A DNA stretch of 64,000 nt from Brienomyrus brachyistius. Its lineage: Eukaryota; Chordata; Actinopteri; Osteoglossiformes; Mormyridae. The translations under genes and the position numbers were made by a program. Location: the NCBI RefSeq assembly GCF_023856365.1, contig NC_064538.1:1429501-1493500 (forward strand), in the 5' to 3' direction. Of the stretch, positions 12,357 through 24,249 are shown one piece after another (the first letter of the stretch is position 1; the number at the start of each line of letters is the position of its first letter). A model generated the notes under the pieces. It was given only the letters and a program-made list of their open reading frames with translations. It was not told the origin of the DNA and did no database searches.

Positions 12357-12887
12357 CAGTACAGGCCAAAAGTTTCTACACACCTTCTCATTCAATGTGT
12401 TGTCTTTATTTTCATGACCATTTATATTGGTAGATTCTCACTGAAGGCATCAAAACTATGAATGAACACATGTGGAGTTACGTACTTAACAAAAAAAGGT
12501 GACATAACTGAAAACATGTTTTATATTCTAGTTTCTTCAAAATAGCCACCCTTTGCTCTGATTACTGCTTTGCACACTTGCTAAACACCTCTGGGAACTC
12601 CTTCAAGACTGTTGGAAAACCATTTCAGGTGACTACCTCTTGAAGCTCATCGAGAGAATGCCAAGAGTGTGCAAAGTAGTAATCAGAGCAAAGGGTGGCT
12701 ATTTTGAAGAAACTAGAATATAAAACACGTTTTCAGTTATGTCACCTTTTTTTGTTAAGTACGTAATTCCACATGTGTTCATTCATAGTTTTGATGCCTT
12801 CAGTGAGAATCTACCAATGTAAATGGTCATGAAAATAAAGACAACACATTGAATTAGAATGTGTGTCCAAACTTTTGGCCTGTACTG
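12357..12887. mobile_element. Fold-back Tc1 derivative with arms of about 220 bp
   Basis: The left arm (12357 to about 12578) is the near-perfect reverse complement of the right arm (about 12666 to 12887), around an 87-base spacer. The termini are CAGTACAGGCCAAAAG and its complement, bounded by TA. On the plus strand the spacer and inner right arm read as a Tc1 transposase C-terminus (GDYLLKLIERMPRVCK, then IRAKGGYFEETRI and a stop); the left arm carries the tail of the same segment inverted. This suggests a palindrome made by inverted duplication of one transposon end. It cannot make a transposase itself. Confidence 0.88.
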
Positions 12888-13389
12888 TATATATATATAT
12901 ATATATATATGGCAGATCTGCCAGATCTTGCTAGTTTAGGTTCTGTTTAAGTTCATTACATTCTAATAGTCACATTTTCCTGTAATTTATCTATGCATAA
13001 TTTTTCATGAAGTTCACGTATTTCAACAATTACAAACACGGTGAGGCCATTGCTACCTTATGGAAGCTTACAGGCTGTGACATTGAGGATGTGACCTGTG
13101 GGATTTGCCTGCTTACCCAGACCTGCATGGAGAAAATTATTACCCTCAGATTATGAGTATAGTTTACATCTTTGTTTTAATGAACACATGCCAATTTCCC
13201 TTGCATTCTATGATATTAACCTGCCTTGCAGTGTTGGGCTGGCAGGCGATCATGGGCAGCTGGACAATTCTGACCTAAATGCATTTTTTAATCTCAGATA
13301 TGGGTGTTTAAAAATGTAGTCAACAGTTTTATTTTCTTAGTCCGAACAATACGCCATGAACACTGAGGAATCTTGCCACAGATACGCTG

Positions 13390-13590
13390 ACGATCGCTGC
13401 CCCAGAAGCTTTTCTCCTCTGGGAGCTTTTGGTTCCTCTCCTCTGTTGTTTCTGCCATCCTTTATATCCCTTTTCACTGTTTCATGCACCATTTTGCACA
13501 GATCATGTAGTAATGGGTCGTTATGCACTGTCGTCAAGCATCTTGGGGTGACTCAATATATTTCACGTGAAATAAAACTATATTTGCCAT
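13390..13590 (+). mobile_element. Retroposon 3' tail fragment
   Basis: It shares 'gggagcttttggttcctctcc', 'aagcatcttggggtgac' and a closing 'gtgaaataaaactatatttg' with the fragment at 47880-48055. This layout resembles the 3' end of a fish non-LTR element of RTE type. No reverse transcriptase reading remains; the class is a guess. Confidence 0.4.
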
Positions 13591-13804
13591 TTGTATGAGT
13601 AGATGAATTCTTTAGTTTACGCACATCCCTTCTGGTTTCCCTGTTGAGACGTACACCTACATACAGCTGAGAACATGGGCATCACCGGCATTTAAATTGA
13701 GGGGGACGTGTCCCCTCACATTTCATAATTATTCGTTTGGACCCCCCCACATTTACCATAAAAAATTAGGTTTATATGAGTGTGTCCCCCCCACATTCAA
13801 AATC

Positions 13805-13955
13805 CTTCTGACACCCCTGGTTGAGAATGAAGCTTGGGATCTGACAGCAGGGTTTGTCATTTATCCAGTGACCACTGGAGCATTTTTGGGTTCTGTTGAC
13901 CACAGGATTTGAACCAACAACCTTCTGATCATAGGCACAGAGGCCCAGTATAGAA
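13805..13955 (-). mobile_element. tRNA-derived SINE fragment
   Basis: On the minus strand it reads 'ggcctctgtgcctatgatca', then 'gaaggttgtt', then a box B-like GGTTCAAATCC, followed by a body ending near 'tcagatcccaagcttcattc'. The spacing from box A-like to box B fits a tRNA-derived SINE head. It is too diverged to be a tRNA gene. Confidence 0.55.
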
Positions 13956-15708
13956 GAATATAGAAGAATGTGTATTTCCACTATTCCATTTGGAGCCACA
14001 TGATGAGACCTGAGAAATCCAGCGTCCCAATAGAAAATATAAGAATCACAGCACAACGTTTTAAAAACCCAGTTTTATTTCAAAATGTAAATGGAATCTT
14101 ACGCATTTCTCAGTAGAAACAGGACTGGTTAAACAGTGTCGCGCAAGTATGCTCGGGTTTGGCGATAGCGTGACTTTATAATTTTACCACACTGGTGTAA
14201 TTTTTGGTTATCAGGGAAATGCATGAAACGCAGTAACGATTTCTTTTTATTGCAGCTGGAATAAATTAGTTTAGCTGGGTTTGCAATTTACTGGCAATAG
14301 TACTTGTCCAACAATACAACTTCTGTACGTGCGTTTTAATTGGAAACAAACATTTGGCGTGTATCGGGGGGGGGGGGGGGGGCCACTGCCTCTACACCCG
14401 AAAAAAAGTCTGACCAGATCTCCATTAAACTGAAAATGATTATATTGACATTTTTGTGAAAGTCGATTAATGAATTTATATATACTTCATAATGTATTGT
14501 ATACCATAACTAATAATTACTACTAGTTTAACTTTTTCATTCTAATATTAACAGAACAGCTTTTTTACAGTTAATTACTAATATGCTAAAACCAGCATGT
14601 ATCATGTGTGCTTGTAATTTAATTCAAAGGTGATTGTTTTTAGTTTAAGTAAGACTATGGATCATCAAAATATAGGCTAGTAAAAAATAAAAATGATTAC
14701 TAGTTTCGGTTTTAAACGATGTATATAGAGTCACTCTGAGACCGCTGTTACTATAGTCCACTTTAAGGGTGGCGCGGTATTTTTTAAAGAACACAGTCTC
14801 CAAAGTCATAAACTGTGTACGTTTTCAAAACATAATCGAAAATGTGCTGCATAAACCTACACACATACTGCAGCAATAATTATGGTGCATATTGAATTAC
14901 ACCCCGTTAATCTAAATTAAACCCGTATGTAAACTATGCAGAAAAAAAGCTCAGAGCTGAACATGACATAGAATTAGTACAGTTTGAGAGCAATATCTTT
15001 GTTCAGTTTCTGAAATCCCCGTCTTTATTTAAAACAAATATCAGCTTTCTATGAATATCTTGACAAAAGAAAAGTCAAGCTTATCATCTTCCATATCCAC
15101 ATGTGTTATACACTGTCAATCAACCCTTCCGATTAAAATTATTTGCAGTCTTCGATTAGCAATCGCGTTTGATAAATGCTGAGGTTGTACGTATTTATTA
15201 AACAACGAATACACTATCATACCTAATTACAAAAAAAAGCAACTGTGTAGTTTAAATATGGGCTCGTACAGGGTCACCAAAATAACGTGGGATTTTGAAG
15301 GGGGGGTTTGACTGGACTGTTTTTCTCAAATGAAAAAAACAATATTTTTATTATGTTAAGGCAAACTGTTCTTTTTAGAGCAGTGCCGCAATTTAGCACT
15401 CCCCAAACACAATAAATGATACTGGATTATATGATGCTAATATATGACTATATACCATTAATCTTATCTCCCTGTATCATTCTAGCTAAATGTTTCTTTG
15501 TGCATGTACTTATCTGTGTATTTTTGGTGTGAATGTGTTATTGTATGTAAGGATTTTACTGTCTTTATCAAGGGGTAATAATTTTGGTTTTGCCTCCAGA
15601 TTAGACTATATGTCCCTTTAGAAAAGACATTATGCCATAACATGAAATGGCCTTTTACACCATCTTTAAGAAATTAAAGCTGCCAAAACATTTTGATGGT
15701 GTGAGGTT

Positions 15709-15880
15709 GCGATGGACAAAATGACCCTTCATGAACCATCTGCTGTATTTTTTGATCCCACTAGATGGTGCTCTTGGTTTGCTTTAGAGCATACTTTGTG
15801 CTCCTTTTTGGACAAAGACCGCCAACTAGTGGGCTCAAAAATACAGCAAAAGGTTCATGTGGCATCGTTTTGTCTATCAC
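15709..15880. mobile_element. Small hairpin MITE
   Basis: The two halves are imperfect inverted copies: 'gatggacaaaatgac', 'tgctgtattttt' and 'cccactagatggtg' on the left face 'accgccaactagtggg', 'aaaaatacagcaa' and 'tcgttttgtctatcac' on the right. There is no coding capacity. Confidence 0.6.
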
Positions 15881-15996
15881 TAGCGTGAGGTTATATGTAA
15901 GGCAGAAATGCTAGATTACGTGTGTGCGACTGTGTTGTAAGTGTGTGAGTTTGTGTTCGTTACTGGCGTCCAATAGCCCTCAGCAGCCTCCTGGTC

Positions 15997-18900
15997 TCAC
16001 ACATACTCCCTGGCGGTGGAGGCTTGGGACTGCGAGTGCCTGTAATACTGCTGGCCAGCTCCTTCCTCCGGGGGGCAGGAGCAGCACAGGAAGGCCCCCC
16101 CTAGCATGGTCAGGCTGGCCGCCGCCCAGCCCACGAACAGAGCCGAGCCGAACTCGTACCTGTAAGAGAAGAGAGACCCCGATCAGCTACAAAGAACAAA
16201 ATCAAGGCTCGGCATGAAACGGTCAGCCATGTTCACCACCAGAATACTTTCTGACAGCATTTTTAAATCCCAAACAAAGCTCAAATGGAAACTCTACACA
16301 GAGAACAGAAGCCAAACCCTAAGCCCTGACCTGGAGGTGTGAAGCAACACTGCTGCCCACAGAGCCACTGTATCTGGCCATGGCTCTCTTCTGATCATAT
16401 TTTCCCACTGACACCTGCCCATTACACCCACAGGAAATGTTATGGCATCCCGTTCTATATCCACTGGCATCCGTATCAAGCTGGTCCTCCCCTATGCAAC
16501 TGTAACAGCTGCCACTCTTCTGGGAAGGCTTTCCACGGGATTTTGGAGTGTGTCTGTGAGAATTTTTGCCCGTGCATCCCGAACAGCATTTGTGACAGTC
16601 AGGCATTGATGTTGGACGTGAAGACCTGGCTTGCAATCTCTGTTCTTAGTTCATCTGTGTCCAGCATGACTGTGCCCTAATGCACAAAGCAAGGTCCATA
16701 AAGACATGGTTGGGTGAGTTTGGTGTGGAAGAACTTGACTGGTCTGCAGAGCCCTGAACACAATCCTATGGATCACCTTTGAGATGAACTAGAATGGAGA
16801 GTGAGAACCAGGTCTTCAACATTGCCTGACCTCACAAATGCTCTTCTGGATGAATGGGCAAATATTCCCAAAGTCTTCTGGAAAGCCTCCCCAGAAGAGT
16901 GGCAGCTGTTACAGCTGAAAAGACGTGTACTTCACATACATGAACCTTCAGACATGTACTTCTCATACATGAACCTTCAGACATGTACTTCACATACATG
17001 AACCTTCAGACATGTACTTCACATACATGAACCTTCAGACATGTACTTCTCATACATGAACCTTCAGACATGTACTTCACATACATGAACCTTCAGACAT
17101 ATACTTCTCATACATGAACCTTCAGACATGTACTTCTCATACATGAACCTTCAGACATGTACTTCTCATACATGAACCTTCAGACATGTACTTCACATAC
17201 ATGAACCTTCAGACATATACTTCACATACATGAACCTTCAGACATGTACTTCTCATACATGAACCTTCAGACATGTACTTCTCATACATGAACCTTCAGA
17301 CATATACTTCACATACATGAACCTTCAGACGTGTACTTCTCATACATGAACCTTCAGACATGTACTTCACATACATGAACCTTCAGACATATACTTCACA
17401 TACATGAACCTTCAGACATGTACTTCTCATACATGAACCTTCAGACATGTACTTCTCATACATGAACCTTCAGACATGTACTTCTCATACATGAACCTTC
17501 AGACATGTACTTCACATACATGAACCTTCAGACGTGTACTTCTCATACATCAAACGTGTGAGAAGGTGCCAACATACAGTCACATTATACTGATTTGGCA
17601 CTGGACAATAAAAAGAGACTCTTTAAGAATTACAACAAACTAATGATATTCTACTCAGTTGTTCATGACTGTGACAATATACTTTAAAATTACATTGAGA
17701 CTTGAGAATTTACCTTGCATTTACGGGTGTGTTGAGGTTAAAGAACTGCTGGGAGACTTGTGTGGCATACCAGGAGACCGAGACAAATGTGCAGAGCCCT
17801 GCGTGAGACAGACGCGCGTCCAAATCAACATCACTGCTTTGGTCCTGTTTTCTCAGCTGTTGCTATATATTTCAATAACGTGGTTTCACATTAAAATGAA
17901 GTATCATATTTGAGACCCAAACTGCAGTTTGACTTGATATTCATCAAATGAAAATGTTTTCTGCTGCTCCAAATATCCAACTGTACATATTAATTTTATT
18001 AAGATCACAGTTTTTTTGACTGATTACCACTGTAGTCACTGGCTCTCAAAGGGAACCTAAACACAAATGTTTGGTGTTTTATGTTATTGCAAAGGTGTTA
18101 CTAATTAAAAAGCACCCAGTGATGCTTGTCGATGAACTTTTAAACTTAGAAACAACTCTTTTGGAACTACAAGTTGGGATTCAGTTTATTACTACTTGAA
18201 ATTAATGTTTTACTTAAAACTACTGGCTGTTTCTAACACGATATACACTTTTCATAAACAAATTTGGAGATCAGTGGTCATTGTTGACACACCACAGCAC
18301 ACAGTGTACAACAACGAAATGTGTCCTCTGCATTTAACCCGTATGTGACATAGCAGGGGGCAGCTAATTCAGCCACCGGGGAGCAGTGCTGGGGGCGGGA
18401 CCATACTCAGGGTACCTCAGTGGTGCCTTGCTGGTCGGGGATTCGAACCAGCAATCTTTCAATTACAGATGCGCTTCCCCAACCATTAAGACACCACTGC
18501 CCAATAACGTGATAAAATAAAGAGAAAGTAAAATAAAGCAATACTGTTAGCAAGTTTCCCAAGACTGAATATACCCCCCACCTGAAAGGAGGAAGAGGAC
18601 CCCCCCAGAAATAGCAATCCTGCTCTTGACGAGAGGGTTATTGTCTCCGACTCTTGTGCACTTCATGCCCACAACGCTGATGATGATGGCGATGAAGCCC
18701 ATCAGCACGGAAAGAACGATGAGGCCCCGGGAAGTCTGGATGTGCACTGCAGGAGGAGAGAAGGGAGACAAGAGAGGCCGTGAAAGAAGGACGCGTTGAT
18801 TTCAAAGCTGAAGGAACTGGTCTGCTTCCTCACGTACCTGTCTGAGGTGCCTGCAAAAATGAAGATGGCCGTGCCAGGGACATATCGCTTCCCGAGAACT

Positions 18901-21830
18901 TTAACGAAAGAGGGATCTCCACCCGAGTTCACACTGGGTGGTTTTCACGGTAATATTCACTTCCAGGAGAGCAGTAGAGCTGAGTAGTAGTAAAGGGTTT
19001 GTGCAGGTTTTTAACTACTTACTATTAATCTTTACAGACCATAGGATAGACTTATCAACTAATTTCCACTATTTGTTTATTAACATTTGTTGCCACCATG
19101 TGTTTGTTTGATTATGATTATATATATTATATATGCTGTATTATAAGTATGCTTATAGAAACTATTAAGGAAATAATGTTGCTATATTTACTTTATATTT
19201 AGCTACAAGCCCATAATGGATAGTAAATGGTTCATAACAGCCTATTAGTATTCAGATTCTATGAATAACCTCTTATGTTATTGAATAACCTGGTTAACAG
19301 GGTCATTATCCTCGTTCTCATTTCTCTGCTCACTGTTCCCTGAAGATTAATAGCTTCTCATAATTTCTACAATCTCCTTTTTCAGCCTTTCAGTTCAGCA
19401 GCAAGACTGGCGGTGCCAGGCGCAAGTTAAGGAAGAGTCCGCAAACATCCATGACCGTGAGCAGCAGAGCCTTGGAGGACTGTACAGGGCTTTGTTCATT
19501 GTGTGCTCTTACAATCTGAAGGCACTGGCAGCTGGACAACATCACTGTCTCAGCAATGCTAGAAAATCCATTTAACTACTGGATCATTCCTTTTTATGGT
19601 CTTACTCTTAATCCCCTTGCACATGGAAAATAATGTGAAGGCAGTGATTAAAGCAAGAATGGTTTTAATTATTAATGAATGGGAGTACATTTAAATGGAT
19701 ATAAAATACTATTACTAGTTTTAGTCTCTAGTCTGAAATATATTTAAGTGTGGTAGAGAGCTTTTGCATAAACATAATTTGACCTATTTTGCTGAACTGT
19801 TTAATATATAGTATTGCTCACTAAATCAATAACAAATGTGATTACAGAGAGCGTGTCCATTTCCGCTGACTGTTTATTCTCAAACGCAAAGAGGGAGAAT
19901 CCCGTTAGCAACGGCTTATGTTCCTGCTAATCCAGTCTGAGCAAATTCCTTCTGTGTTGCCTGATACATATTATGAAATATTAACATTCTTTGCAGACCA
20001 CTGCATCAAAATGAGTAGCCAGTTCAGTGCTGGAGTCTGTGGTCGAATTGTGTAAATCTCCACTGACAGCCATAATTACAACAGTAATAGCAATTATAAC
20101 CACTGAGGAAGGCCAGAGAGCACCAGTGGAAGTACACAATGCAGGCCTGTATGGTTTTCTATACGCTGGAGGGAAGAACATTGACGATACTGTCCCATTG
20201 ATGACTTAACATGGTAACAATAGCGAGGTCTGAAGAACGCGTCAGGATACTGCCCGCCTTTGTCAGACTCCGAGCTGAACTTCCCCGTCGCCAGAGCTTC
20301 CATAAATTATCATGTATCTATCCCAGTTCACCTCTCTGTTTGTTTATGTATTTAACTTTTTATGTGTAGTGAATTTATTATTTAGGTTTTTTTTTGCTTT
20401 GCTTTTAATCTCTTGGAACTCTTTTCCACATGCACAAATGTCATTAAATCTCGGTTGTTTGATTTTGGTACCACCTAGTGGAAACTGAAGGAATTACTGT
20501 CCTTTGAGGCGGAGAAATCCGGGCCGCACCATCTACGTTTGATCCTCCATTTTGTACTTCATCCAGTTCATTATCATTTTGAATGGGGGATGAGCTACAC
20601 AAATACTTTATTTATTTAATCCTGCCTAGTTCATTTCACAGTTATATTAATGATTATATAATACTCCGAAATGCCATGTTGTGTAAGCGAGAGAAAAATC
20701 AGTGTAATTTCAACCAGCTGTCACTGGTTGTCTCCTTTTTTGAAGAATTTCAAGAAGGTGCTGTGATTCATTATAAATGAATGAACTTAGTCAGATTTTT
20801 ATCAGAAATTTTAATACAAATATTAAATCTTTGCACTCGCCTGTCTTTGCTTTGATTTCTGGAAATTTAACATTCACGTGCCATTTGACCAAATGCTCTA
20901 ATGATACACTTTATTGTAAGCATACCAGTGATTTTAGATTTGGTCGCGCAGGATATTCTCCAACTTCTATGATATCTATTTTCCTGATGTTCTAACCCTT
21001 TTACCGAAAAATAATTCTGGATAAATAAGTCATGGATCCACCATTCAGATGATTTTCAGATTAAAAGAACCGAAAGCAGTGGTTATCACTGTCGCCTCAC
21101 ACCTCTGAGACCCGGGTTCGAGTCTCCGCCTGGGTCACATGTGTGTGGAGTTTGCATGTTCTCCCCATGTCGTCGTGGGGTTTCCTCCGGGTACTCCGGT
21201 TTCCCCCCACAGTCCAAAAACATGCTGAGGCTAATTGGAGTTACTAAATTGCCCATAGGAGTGCATGTGAGAGTGAATGGTGTGTGAGTGTGCCCTGCGA
21301 TGGGCTGGCCCCCCATCCTGGGTTGTTCCCTGCCTCGTGCCCATTGCTTCCGGGATAGGCTCCGGACCCCCCGCGACCCAGTAGGATAAGCGGTTTGGAA
21401 AATGGATGGATGGATGGAAGAACTGAAAGCAAACACTGTGAAAACTATTAAGGTCATTATAAGGATGAGGAAGAAGGAAAGAATTACACTAGTTACCTGT
21501 GTAAAATACGTGAATATAACTAGGTAGTGGTGCTGCGAATGTATGTGCAAACAGCAGAGGGTTAGAATCAGGGCCGTTTGTGTGTGACCCCCACCTGCCC
21601 TACTCACCATCCAGGGACAGCAGAGAATCGAACACCTTGCACTGAACCTGGCCGGTGCTCTGCGAAGCGCAGGACATCCACAGGCCCTCGTAGAGCCCCA
21701 CGGCGGTGATGATGGCGTCCCCGGCGTAAGACGACTGCTTCCACTGTGGGAGAGCGGTGGTTGAGATGATGCCGATCCATCCGCCCAACGCCAGGAAATA
21801 GCCCAGAATCTGGAACCCAGAGTTGGCCAT
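15997..21830 (-). CDS. cldn19: Claudin-19, tight-junction protein
   Basis: Four coding exons: 21608-21830, 18582-18746, 17714-17798 and 15997-16159. All have GT-AG introns and total 636 nt, giving 211 aa. The N-terminus [18 protein letters not shown] and the first loop ([31 protein letters not shown]) match vertebrate claudin-19 closely and differ from claudin-1 and claudin-7. The W-GLW-C-C claudin signature is intact. Helix 2 and the cytoplasmic turn read [15 protein letters not shown]; loop 2 has SWYATQV and NTPVNARYEFG; helix 4 ends in CCSCPPEE. The tail ends REYV, the claudin PDZ-binding end for ZO proteins. In mammals claudin-19 acts in kidney, retina and Schwann cells and forms a cation pore with claudin-16, which lies next door here on the same strand. 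Intron 1 holds two SINEs; intron 3 holds a fold-back element and a 29-bp minisatellite. Confidence 0.95.
16500..16916. mobile_element. Fold-back Tc1-type element in claudin-19 intron 3
   Basis: The left arm (about 16500-16655) opens 'tgtaacagctgccactcttc' and the right arm (about 16785-16916) ends with its complement; 'gaaggctttccac' and 'ggaaagcctcccc' also pair. The centre holds a decayed plus-strand trace of the Tc1 catalytic block (a DLNPIEHLWDELEWR-like stretch with a frameshift and stop) continuing into VRTR. A second case in this window of a palindrome built from a Tc1 end. Confidence 0.7.
16922..17550. repeat. 29-bp minisatellite, about 21-22 copies
   Basis: The unit reads acttcacatacatgaacc followed by ttcagacatgt. 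Copies differ mainly at cac/ctc and at atg/ata/gtg near the unit end, and variants recur in runs, which suggests unequal exchange. The array sits in cldn19 intron 3 and abuts the fold-back element. Confidence 0.95.
18271..18502 (-). mobile_element. tRNA-derived SINE with L2-like tail, in claudin-19 intron 1
   Basis: On the minus strand the head reads 'gggcagtggtgtcttaatgg' (box A-like), then GGTTCGAATCC (box B). The body ends in 'aatgcagaggacacatttcg' and 'ttgttgtacactgtgtg', which resembles an L2-type LINE 3' end. It lies on the same strand as cldn19 and just upstream of exon 2 in genomic order. Confidence 0.75.
21079..21417 (+). mobile_element. tRNA-derived SINE with (ATGG)n tail, full-length copy in claudin-19 intron 1
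   Basis: Same family as 148-486, in the opposite orientation. The head 'gtggttatcactgtcgcctc' and box B GGGTTCGAGTCTCC lie at the left, and the tail (ATGG)n at the right. It is flanked by AAGAACCGAAAGCA (65-78 of that line, 21065-21078) and AAGAACTGAAAGCA (21418-21431), a 14-bp target-site duplication with one mismatch. Confidence 0.85.
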
Positions 21831-24249
21831 GTTGCCTGCCTACTTAAGACTTATTCTTCTTTTCCTTTTTTTAGGGAGGGGGGGGGTTGAAAAACCGGTG
21901 TCAAAAAGTTACTCAGTACCTAGGCGCAGCATAAATAAAGTCTTTTCTTTTTCTGCAAAAACAAATGACCGGTGCTAAAAGCTCTGCAGAGCGCCTGTCT
22001 CTTTGCCCATTTCCACACCAGAAATCACCAAAAAACGGCGCCAAAACGGGGTCAGAATACAGAAGCCCAATACTTCAGCTTTTGGTGCCTTTCTTTGCTT
22101 CTCCCTGCCTAATTTCCAGCACTTTCCATCAGCAGAGCACACTGTCATTTGAAGCTCCACGTTCTTCCGTGTATCTGAAACACCAGTTGGCTTTTCTCCT
22201 CCAGGCGACGAGCGCTGGCACCTTTCCGTCTCCGTCTTCTGTGCGTCTCCTGCGTGCTGGTGCTGTGGTTTCAACAGAAATTGCTGTTAGTGTCTGCAGC
22301 AGCTGTCAGGAATCAGGAGATGTTTGTTTAGAGTCAGCGAGGCTCTCTTGTCATGATCCAGAGGGTCTGGTTGGTGCGTGGGGGGGCAAAAAAAAAAAAA
22401 AAAAAACTCTGCTAACAGAAATGCATGATGGGTTTTTCAGCTGCAGAGTATAATAGGGGTAAAAGATTGACGAATGATTGGCTAATGGAGCTGTGAACCC
22501 CCTCCCCCCTAGCAAATTGAGAAAATCCACAAAGTGCAATGGCGAGTCATTTGAGGGCTGAGGTCTAGAGCTGGAATCAAATTACAATACAAAACCACTG
22601 GCTGTATTTCATCTCAGCACAGTTCAGCTGTCGTCTGGTATTTATTTAGAAGTGCATCTTAAATCGTGTTTTTTGTATGTCAACAAAGGACTCTCTGGAC
22701 TGACTTTAATTGAGAAGTACTGCAGATATAATGTAGATTATCTGAAATGTTTGTTGTTTTTTACTCAGGAAATCTAGTTGAAGGTGAACAATTCAATCTG
22801 TACTGATCAATGAGATTTAGCCAGAGGTATTTCACTTCATGTACACTTTAGTATGTATACAATTTTGGCTCAGAATGAAATTCAAGCAAATTATTTTTGC
22901 AGGCACATTTCTACATTTGACAGAATGTATAGAGCATTAAGCATTTTGTGCTGATAAGGCCGGAAATCATGAAAAGACATAAAAGACGTCAGAATTATAT
23001 ATAAAAAGAGATTTTGAGTTCGGGGTAGAAAATGTTCAGTTTTCAATTAAAACAATAAATTGGTATATGAGTAGCATCGTGTACATTTGAGTAAATAATA
23101 TTTAATATCTTTTATAGGGTTTTCAACCAGAAACAAAGGTAACAGAATAGAGGGATTTTAAAACGTTCTTCAAAGAATTATGGAGGGGTATATCACAACA
23201 AAAACATAAATTACAGAAGTTCCCTAACAATTCCAAAAATAAAAAAAATATATATAACAAAAACTCACCGTCTAACATGTTTCAGTGAGAACCATGGGCA
23301 TGTTAGTAATTACTCTGTTATGTACACGGTTTTTATGCATATTACACACACATACACACTGACACACACACATATCTGAATGCAAAACTATATTTTAGCT
23401 GGTCATAAGCGCGTCGAACAATACATCGGGCACTCAAACAAAGTTTCCCTTTGCTACTGACCGCCAGGACAATGACTTGGATGGGAAAGTCACACCTTTA
23501 ACTCTGCGGTCTCAAACGGTGTAACTTTGCATCTCGTTTACATCTCATTGGCTCACAGGTTAAGTACCGAAGCCTTAAACATTTGCGCTACATGTGTGGA
23601 CACAATGGAACAATCCCAGAAGCAATTTCCGTTTCACAGAACGGGAGTGACGCAAGGCCAATATATTACTCATTAAACTCATTTTAGAGAAAAGCAAGCC
23701 GTATTACAAGATGTAAGATGTAGATATCTCATTGATGAAGTGATTTCACGATTTATTGTAGAAAGAATACATAGTATTCACCCTGAGAATAAAAATTAAA
23801 TTATTTTTGAAATGTTAATAGATCTGTTTTGTAATATTATGAGTATATTCCTTATTTTACTCCTTGTGGGGATTGGACCATACAAAGGAAGTGTGTTTTT
23901 GATTCACTCCTGCCCCCATGTGTTACTTTTGGGTAAATCACATTCTCCTTCAAATTCTTAAAAAAACTCAATTTCTTACAGGATGTCTTCACATCCATTA
24001 GAAGTATAATTATTATATGATCTTATGAAAATATGTGTGCCTAAGTAAGTCCCTTTTAATACAGCCTGGGTAAAACAACAGTAGGTTGTACGAAGAATAA
24101 TTTGTAATGTAACCTTGTTTCAGGATTATAAATAAAAGCAAATGTCATATAAAACGAAATCAGATTAGTCCATTAACCTATAAAAAACACATTACGTCTC
24201 CCTCAAATTTTTGCCTGGTCAATGACGTTTTCATGTTATTTTGCAAGTA
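21831..24249. other. Intergenic stretch between claudin-19 and cdc42
   Basis: The left end should hold the cldn19 promoter and 5' UTR. There is an A-run at about 22388-22405, then an AT-rich tract to 24249. No exon recognised. Confidence 0.4.

Larger units (their letters stand above)
12888..15996. other. Intergenic stretch between the claudin genes
   Basis: No gene recognised. It holds a (TA)n tail at 12888-12910, a retroposon tail, a SINE and a small MITE (listed separately), and a 17-base G run at 14366-14382. The cldn19 3' UTR should occupy the right end; a minus-strand AATAAA at 15347-15352 is a candidate polyadenylation signal. Confidence 0.4.

Noticed and set aside
16922..17550. Possible CRISPR-like array
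   Set aside because: Direct tandem 29-bp units with no unique spacers, in a vertebrate intron: a minisatellite.
18420..18500. tRNA-like box A and box B
   Set aside because: Part of a SINE head. The arms do not fold as a proper cloverleaf and the element continues into a SINE body.
21086..21610. 174-codon minus-strand frame
   Set aside because: It is mostly the reversed SINE body in claudin-19 intron 1. Its right end runs towards claudin-19 exon 1 but in the wrong frame.
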